Assembly (NCBI RefSeq): GCF_000373365.1
Contig: NZ_KB891219.1
Span: 290,123-354,122, forward strand
Source of the DNA: Parafrankia discariae
GTDB lineage: Bacteria > Actinomycetota > Actinomycetes > Frankiales > Frankiaceae
Length of the DNA stretch: 64,000 nt
Direction of reading: 5' to 3'
This document shows, in pieces, positions 59,232 through 64,000 of the stretch (position 1 is the stretch's first letter; each line of letters begins with the position of its first letter). The notes under the pieces were generated by a model. The model was given only the letters and a program-made list of their open reading frames with translations, was not told the DNA's origin and did no database searches. The position numbers and the translations under genes were made by a program.

Positions 59232-59963
59232 ATGCATATCCCGGACGGATTCGTGGACGCGCCGACGTCGGCCGCGTTCGGGGCGGTCGCCGTCGCGGGC
59301 GTCGGGTACGCGGTGAAGCGTGCAGGCGAGGAGGCCTCCGACCAGGTGGTCCCGCTCGCCGGGCTGTGCGCCGCCTTCGTCTTCGCGGCCCAGATGCTCA
59401 ACTTCCCGGTGGCCATGGGCACGAGCGGGCACCTGCTCGGCGGCGTCCTGGCGGCCGTACTGGTCGGGCCCTGGCTGGGGGCGATCGCGATCGCCGTGGT
59501 GCTCGGCGTCCAGTCGCTGTTCGCCGACGGCGGGCTGACGGCACTCGGCCTCAACATCACGAACATGGCCGTGGTCGGCGCGCTCGGCGGGTACGCCCTG
59601 TTCGCGCTGTTCCTGCGGCTCCTGCCGGCCCGTGCGCCGTCGGTCGCCACCGCCGCCGCCGTGGCCGCGCTGATCACCGTGCCGCTCGCCGCCGGGGCGT
59701 TCGTGATCGAGTTCGCGCTCGGCGGGACGGTGGACCTGCCGCTCGGCGGCGTCGCCGGCGCGATGCTCGGCGTGCACGCGTTGATCGGCATAGGGGAGGC
59801 CGTCATCACGGCGGCGACGGTGAGCCTGGTCATGAGCACCCGGCCCGACCTCGTCTACGGCGCCCGGAAGCTCCTCGAGGCCCGGCGGCTGGAGATCCGC
59901 CCGCGGGCCGCGGCCGTGCCCGCCGGTCCCGGGGGCGGGGCGGCCGCGGGGAGCGAGGCGTGA
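59232..59963 (+). CDS. cbiM: ECF transporter substrate subunit CbiM/NikM
   Basis: 243-residue metal-binding membrane subunit. MHIPDGF at the N-terminus is the family hallmark: His2 binds the ion together with the amino terminus. Several helices follow (LAGLCAAFVFAAQMLNFPVAMGTSGHLLGGVLAAVLVGPWLGAIAIAVVLGVQSLFADGGLTALGLNITNMAVVGALGG). Ligand is Co2+ or Ni2+. ATG 59232 has GAGGAGA 5 nt upstream. First gene of the operon. Confidence 0.95.
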   Translation: MHIPDGFVDAPTSAAFGAVAVAGVGYAVKRAGEEASDQVVPLAGLCAAFVFAAQMLNFPVAMGTSGHLLGGVLAAVLVGPWLGAIAIAVVLGVQSLFADGGLTALGLNITNMAVVGALGGYALFALFLRLLPARAPSVATAAAVAALITVPLAAGAFVIEFALGGTVDLPLGGVAGAMLGVHALIGIGEAVITAATVSLVMSTRPDLVYGARKLLEARRLEIRPRAAAVPAGPGGGAAAGSEA

Positions 59964-60388
59964 CCGCCGACGGGGCACGTCGCGGCAACACCCGTTTCGT
60001 CGTCGCGGGGCTGTTCGTGGCCTTCGTGCTCGCCGGTTTCGTGTCTGGCTACGCCAGCTCACGGCCGGACGGCCTGGAGAAGGTCGCCGCGGAGAAGGGC
60101 TTCCTCGGCCAGGCCGACGACCACGCCTTCGCGAACTGGCCGCTTGCCGACTACGCCGTATCCGGCATCGGCAACGAACGCCTCGCCGGCGGCGTCGCCG
60201 GCGTCATCGGAGTGTCGATCGCCTTCGTCGTCGGTGGCCTGCTCGTCTTCGGGGTGGTCCGGCTGCGGTCCCGCGGCGCCGGCCGCCCGGCGGCTCCGCC
60301 CGGTCACCACGGTCCGGACGATCCCGGTCCTGACGGTCCTGACGGTCCTGACGGTGCTGCGGGTGCCGGCGCGGCGCCCGTCGTCTGA
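59960..60388 (+). CDS. cbiN: PDGLE-domain membrane subunit (CbiN/NikN-like)
   Basis: 142-residue two-helix protein, GTG 59960 overlapping the cbiM stop. The periplasmic PDGLE motif is SRPDGLEKVAAEKGF. This subunit takes the place of CbiN/NikN between M and Q. The C-terminal tail after residue 108 is low-complexity (HHGPDDPGPDGPDGPDG) encoded by tandem 9-bp repeats. Confidence 0.88.
   Translation: MTADGARRGNTRFVVAGLFVAFVLAGFVSGYASSRPDGLEKVAAEKGFLGQADDHAFANWPLADYAVSGIGNERLAGGVAGVIGVSIAFVVGGLLVFGVVRLRSRGAGRPAAPPGHHGPDDPGPDGPDGPDGAAGAGAAPVV
60326..60352 (+). repeat. Three tandem 9-bp repeats
   Basis: GGTCCTGAC is present three times in a row within the 3' part of cbiN, giving PDG repeats in the protein; a diverged copy follows. 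The reading frame is kept because the unit is 9 bp. Confidence 0.85.
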
Positions 60389-60414
60389 CCAGGACGAGCG
60401 GGAGCGGTCGCGTC

Positions 60415-61197
60415 ATGGGTGGCGCCCACGTCCTTGATCCCTACCATCCGGGCGGAAGCGTTCTGCACCGACTGCCCGCCCAGTGCAAGATCGTGGCGAC
60501 GTTCGGGTATGTCGTCTGCGTCGTGCTCACGCCCATCACCGCGGGCTGGGCGTTCGGGGCGCATCTGGCCGTCGTCGGCGGGCTGTGCGCGCTCGCCCAC
60601 CTTCCGCCCGGGCTCGTCCTGCGCAGGCTCGCGGTCGAGCTGCCCTTCGTCGCGTTCGCGGTGGCCCTGCCGTTCGTCGTGCCGGGGGAGCGGACGGAGG
60701 TGCTCGGCGTGGCGCTCTCCCGGCCCGGCCTGGAACAGGCGTTCGGGCTGGTCGCGCGGGCTACCCTGGGGCTGATGACGGTCATCGTGCTCGCCGCGAC
60801 CACTCCGGCGCGGGAGCTGCTCGTCGGGCTGGAGCGGCTGCGGATGCCGCCGGTGATCGTCGCTGTGGCGTCCTTCATGATCCGGTACGCCGGTATCGTC
60901 CTCGACCAGATGGGCCGGATGAGCATCGCGCGCCGCTCGCGGGCGCACGAGCCCCGGTCGCTGCTCGCCACCCGGGCGTTGGCGGCGTCGCTGGGCACGC
61001 TGTTCATCCGCTCCTACGAGCGGGGCGAACGGGTGCACCTGGCGATGCTGGCCCGGGGCTACACCGGCGCGCTGCCCGGCGCGCTGCCCGGCCCCATGCC
61101 GCGGCGGGCGCAGTGGGGTGCGGCGCTGTGCCTGGTCATCGTCGGTGCGGCCATCGCGGTGCTGGGCCGTCGCCTCGACCTGGGCGCGCCCGCGTGA
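60415..61197 (+). CDS. cbiQ: ECF transporter T component CbiQ
   Basis: 260-residue transmembrane energy-coupling subunit. ARG-type coupling motifs ARRSRAH and AMLARGYTG (Ala-Arg-Gly) and several hydrophobic helices are present. Starts at ATG 60415, 26 bp after cbiN; overlaps cbiO by 4 bp. Confidence 0.93.
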   Translation: MGGAHVLDPYHPGGSVLHRLPAQCKIVATFGYVVCVVLTPITAGWAFGAHLAVVGGLCALAHLPPGLVLRRLAVELPFVAFAVALPFVVPGERTEVLGVALSRPGLEQAFGLVARATLGLMTVIVLAATTPARELLVGLERLRMPPVIVAVASFMIRYAGIVLDQMGRMSIARRSRAHEPRSLLATRALAASLGTLFIRSYERGERVHLAMLARGYTGALPGALPGPMPRRAQWGAALCLVIVGAAIAVLGRRLDLGAPA

Positions 61198-61949
61198 TCG
61201 AGGTCGAAGGGCTCGCCTTCGCCTACCCCGACGGCCGTCAGGTGCTCTTCGGGGTCGACCTCGCGGTCGCGCGCGGCGAGCGGGTCGCCGTCCTGGGGCC
61301 GAACGGCGCGGGCAAGACCACGCTGATGCTCCACCTCAACGGCATCCTGACCCCCGGGGCCGGCACGGTGCGGGTCGACGGCGTCCCCGTCACGGCTCCG
61401 AACATGCGGGACGTCCGCCGCCGGGTGGGCCTGGTGTTCCAGGATCCCGACGACCAGCTGTTCATGCCCACCGTCGGGCAGGACGTCGCCTTCGGCCCGG
61501 CGAACCTCGGCGTGCGCGGGGTGGACCTCGCCGAACGGGTCCGCGAGGCGCTTGCCGCCGTCGGCCTCGACGAGTTCGCGGACCGGGCTCCGCACCATCT
61601 CAGCCTGGGGGAGCGGCGCCGGGCGGCGGTCGCGACGGTGCTCGCCATGCGACCCGACGTGCTCGTCCTGGACGAGCCGTCGGCCAACCTCGACCCGGCC
61701 GGGCGGCGGGAACTGGCCGAGGTCCTCACCGGCCTCGACCTGACCCTCCTCATGGTCACCCACGATCTTCCCTACGCGCTGCAGCTCTGCCCCCGGTCGG
61801 TGATCCTGGACGGGGGGGTGATCGCCGCCGACGGTGCGACGGCGGACCTGCTCGCCGACGAGGTGCTGCTGGCCTCCCACCGGCTGGAGCTGCCGTTCGG
61901 CTTCGACCCCCGCTACTCAATTACTAAGAGCATTGGTCTGATGCCTTAG
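61194..61949 (+). CDS. cbiO: ECF transporter ATPase CbiO
   Basis: 251-residue ABC ATPase. Walker A GPNGAGKTT, Q-loop QDPDDQLF and Walker B VLVLDEPSANLDP are standard. The signature reads LSLGERRR rather than LSGGQ; similar departures occur in nickel/cobalt ATPases. GTG 61194 overlaps cbiQ. The last codons (SITKSIGLMP) lie in locally A+T-rich DNA. Confidence 0.94.
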   Translation: MIEVEGLAFAYPDGRQVLFGVDLAVARGERVAVLGPNGAGKTTLMLHLNGILTPGAGTVRVDGVPVTAPNMRDVRRRVGLVFQDPDDQLFMPTVGQDVAFGPANLGVRGVDLAERVREALAAVGLDEFADRAPHHLSLGERRRAAVATVLAMRPDVLVLDEPSANLDPAGRRELAEVLTGLDLTLLMVTHDLPYALQLCPRSVILDGGVIAADGATADLLADEVLLASHRLELPFGFDPRYSITKSIGLMP

Positions 61950-61958
61950 GGTGATGAC

Positions 61959-63017
61959 ATGGGTGGTGGGTCGCGGGCCGCAGGCCACGAAGACGGCACG
62001 GGAAGCGTTCTGCCGGTACCTGATCCGCGCACGCTGCCGCCGCTGCCGGACCCGCCCACGGAGTTGCCGCCCACCGACCCGCCGACCCTCCCGCCCCCAG
62101 CTGACCCGCCGACGGAGCTGCCGACCGACCTGCCACCCGCGGATCCCGCGACCGGTGCCTCCGCGGAGTGGCCGGCGCGGGTAGGGCCGCCGCGGCAGCC
62201 CGCCGCCCCCCCGGCGGTGCCACGCGCCCGGCAGACCGTGGACCCGCGCCACGACCGCGGCGGCCGGCCCGGACCGGGCGGACCGCGGCGGCGTTGGCGG
62301 AAACCGTCGGCGGCCCTAACGGCTCGTCCGGTCGGCGGGCGGGTCACCCGCGGTCTCGGTGAACTCATGATTACGGCCGGTGTGGTCGTGGTGCTCTTTC
62401 TCGTCTATCAGCTCTGGATCACCGACCTGCTGGCGGCCCGGACGCAGAGCGATCTCCGCAAGGACCTGACCACGGCCTGGGCACACAAGCCCGCACTCCC
62501 CGCGCCCACAGGGAAGGCCGAGGCGCCGCCGGCCGTGCCGCCGGTCGACCTCGGCGAGGGGCTCGCCGTGCTACGGGTGCCGCGCTTCGGCGCGGACTAC
62601 GCGCCGGTTGTCGTCGAGGGCGTGTCAGCGGACGCGCTGCGCCGCGGACCAGGGCATTTCCCCGGAACGGCGATGCCCGGTGAGGTGGGGAACTTCGTCG
62701 TCTCCGGCCACCGGACAACGTACGGAAAGCCGTTCAGTCGGGTGGACGAGCTGCGGATGGGCGATCCGATCGTGGTGGAGGTCGCCGATCGGTATTTCAC
62801 CTACCGGGTGACCCGGTCGGAGGTCGTCGACCCACATCGGCTGGACGTGACCTATCCCGTTCCGGAACACCCCGGGGTTGCTCCCACCAGCGCAATGATG
62901 ACGCTGACGACCTGTCATCCGCGATTCTCGGCGCGGAGCAGACTCATCGTCTTCGCCGAGCTCGACGAGACCACGGACAAGACCGACGGACCACCTCCGG
63001 TGCTCGCGGACGAGTAG
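61959..63017 (+). CDS. srtE: Class E sortase
   Basis: 352-residue sortase. The long N-terminal cytoplasmic region (residues 1-125) is extremely Pro-rich with imperfect repeats (LPPLPDPPTELPPTDPPTLPPPADPPTELP). A single anchor helix follows (LMITAGVVVVLFLVYQLWITDLL). The catalytic domain has His in VVSGHRTTYG, Cys in MMTLTTCHPRF and the Arg in ARSRLIV. Class E enzymes recognise LAxTG-like signals and replace sortase A in high-G+C actinobacteria. ATG 61959 is 9 bp after cbiO. Confidence 0.93.
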   Translation: MGGGSRAAGHEDGTGSVLPVPDPRTLPPLPDPPTELPPTDPPTLPPPADPPTELPTDLPPADPATGASAEWPARVGPPRQPAAPPAVPRARQTVDPRHDRGGRPGPGGPRRRWRKPSAALTARPVGGRVTRGLGELMITAGVVVVLFLVYQLWITDLLAARTQSDLRKDLTTAWAHKPALPAPTGKAEAPPAVPPVDLGEGLAVLRVPRFGADYAPVVVEGVSADALRRGPGHFPGTAMPGEVGNFVVSGHRTTYGKPFSRVDELRMGDPIVVEVADRYFTYRVTRSEVVDPHRLDVTYPVPEHPGVAPTSAMMTLTTCHPRFSARSRLIVFAELDETTDKTDGPPPVLADE

Positions 63018-63028
63018 GGGGAACGAGA

Positions 63029-63187
63029 ATGTACGGCTGGATCTACCGACACCTGCCAGGGTCCGGGAGGGTTCGGATCCCGCTCGCCGGGCTCCTGCTG
63101 CTCCTGACTGTCGCGTTCCTGTTGTTCGTCGTATTTCCGGCGGTCGAGCCGCATCTGCCTGCTACGAGAGTAACGGTCGGCGACTAG
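63029..63187 (+). CDS. 52-residue membrane protein next to the sortase
   Basis: Short gene read directly from the sequence: ATG 63029, stop TAG 63187. The product begins MYGWIYRHLPGSGRVR, has one hydrophobic helix (IPLAGLLLLLTVAFLLFVVFP) and ends VEPHLPATRVTVGD. A GGGGGAA ribosome site lies about 6 nt upstream. Its start is 11 bp after the sortase stop. Homologues with an MYGWIWRHLPG start follow class E sortase genes in streptomycetes as I recall. Function unknown; possibly a sortase partner. Confidence 0.85.
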   Translation: MYGWIYRHLPGSGRVRIPLAGLLLLLTVAFLLFVVFPAVEPHLPATRVTVGD

Positions 63188-63599
63188 CCGCGGAAGGCGC
63201 GGTGGTGTTGCTCCGTGTGGCATGGGTGCGGTCCGACACCTCCGCACCCTTTGGTCGGGGCAGACTACAAGCAGACCACGAACGCCAATGTCGTGGCGTT
63301 GTGTCGCCGAACGACGGCCGCTGGTCCGAAATTCGGTCGGTGAGTGTTCCTCCCGCGGAGAAGCGTGCGGCCGGGTCCGGTTCCTCCCGGTCCGGAAATG
63401 CCGGGCGTCGGATAATCTGCCGACTCGTGTGGGTTACGCTCGCACACCGCGGGACGAACGAACCATCCGCCGGCCGCCGCCATCGGGCGGCGGCCAAAGC
63501 GAAGGGGAGCTTCGTTCCGGGCGGGACAGGTTCGACTTCGGGGGCAAATCGTATGGTCAGGCAAGTCAGTTCTCTGGTTGGTCCGGCGGGTGAGGGCCC
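63188..63599. other. 412-bp gap
   Basis: No gene is supported; frames 63202-63603 and 63222-63593 look like chance. It contains the hairpin above and a possible -10 (TATGGT near 63550) ahead of the final gene. Confidence 0.35.
63472..63495 (+). terminator. Terminator-like perfect hairpin
   Basis: GGCCGCCGCC, loop ATCG, GGCGGCGGCC: a 10-bp perfect stem 285 bp after the small membrane protein gene. No T-run. It may end the transport/sortase transcript. Confidence 0.5.
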
Positions 63600-64000
63600 G
63601 TGACGACGTCGGCGCGTGCGGGCCGGCTCCGGCGCCTCACCGTGTCGCGTGCCGTGTCGTCGCGGCGGGAATCGGCCCCGGCGGCGACGGTGTCTCACGG
63701 CGGTGTTGTCGATAAACCGGCCGGCACTGAGGGAAAACCCCGACCTGTTTCTGGTGTGATCCCGGATTCACGGTCGGTGACAACTCCGTATTCGGCGTCG
63801 GTGTCGATTTCGGCCCGGGAGGTCGCCGGGCCGTGGGCCGTGGCCTCGGGCCGCGTCGCCGCCGCCGTCGCCGTCCTTACCGTGATCCTCGTTTGGTACC
63901 TCGCCAGCCGGGCGCTGATACCGAGCACCATGGTGCGGATGTCGCTGGCGGCGGCCGCGGTGGCGTGGCTGCCCGCGTTCGGGCTCGGCGGGCGGACCGT
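63600..64000 (+). CDS. Membrane protein, N-terminal part, runs off window
   Basis: GTG 63600 opens a frame with no stop to the window end (133 residues). About 75 residues of Ser/Thr/Arg/Ala-rich, probably disordered sequence precede two hydrophobic segments (RVAAAVAVLTVILVWYLASRAL and MSLAAAAVAWLPAFGLGG). The layout fits an integral membrane protein, perhaps of the glycosyltransferase or polymerase type, but no family can be named. The start is not certain. Confidence 0.55.
   Translation, partial: MTTSARAGRLRRLTVSRAVSSRRESAPAATVSHGGVVDKPAGTEGKPRPVSGVIPDSRSVTTPYSASVSISAREVAGPWAVASGRVAAAVAVLTVILVWYLASRALIPSTMVRMSLAAAAVAWLPAFGLGGRT

Noticed and set aside
61194-61949. CbiO as an inactive ATPase because of its LSLGE signature
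   Set aside because: Walker A, Walker B and Q-loop are intact, and LSxGE-type signatures occur in nickel/cobalt ATPases.

Overview
The window is about 70% G+C, uses GTG starts freely and is packed with overlapping operons. It reads as the core chromosome of an actinobacterium. Gene content and order (hrcA-dnaJ2-rsmE-phoH-ybeY-corC-era-recO-uppS; dgt-dnaG; sufR-BDCSUT; the glgC/glgM pair; a class E sortase; a BldD-family regulator) follow the mycobacterial and streptomycete arrangement. I infer a Frankia-like organism, but the sequence alone does not prove the genus.

Layout. 1-1673: right part of an IS200/IS605 element with divergent tnpA (cut by the window edge) and an intact tnpB, ending in a terminal hairpin next to an ABC exporter gene. 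1670-6723, minus strand: two-gene ABC exporter, BldD-like regulator, glycerol kinase and a lipoprotein. 7058-13777: SufR operator, sufR and the complete SUF iron-sulfur operon (sufB, sufD, Rieske ferredoxin, sufC, sufS, sufU, sufT) with a terminator. 13981-16453: glycogen/maltosyl-phosphate genes glgC and glgM. 16423-19145, minus: a DUF222/HNH protein and an unusual RmlB-like sugar nucleotide dehydratase. 19285-22704: circularly permuted ATP-grasp, alpha-E and transglutaminase-like triad. 22745-23308: YceI protein.

23497-28190: comEA, comEC, holA and a small membrane protein. 28306-32441: rpsT, lepA, hemW. 32551-46710: CIRCE operator, hrcA, dnaJ2, rsmE (apparently starting at CTG), phoH, ybeY, corC, a cytidine-deaminase-like protein without its zinc site, era, a NUDIX gene on the other strand, recO, uppS, an ABM-like protein, a single-chain alpha-beta glycyl-tRNA synthetase and a DUF218 protein. 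47147-49030: transketolase. 49121-54839: PH-domain protein, a 51-residue membrane protein, dgt, dnaG and a primary-type sigma factor.

54889-58917: two methyltransferases and two glycosyltransferases that look like surface-glycan genes, around an A+T-rich gap. 59144-61949: Fur-family-like operator and a CbiMNQO-type cobalt/nickel ECF transporter. 61959-64000: class E sortase, a 52-residue membrane protein, a terminator, and the start of a membrane protein that runs off the window.

I saw no rRNA, tRNA or CRISPR array. The most distinctive items are the CTG start inferred for rsmE, the IS end that forms the stop codon of the exporter permease, the SufR-type operator overlapping the sufR start codon, the BldD-like protein with a complete c-di-GMP signature, the Asp-to-Cys change in the dehydratase active site, the fused GlyRS, and the uncharacterised ATP-grasp/alpha-E/transglutaminase triad.
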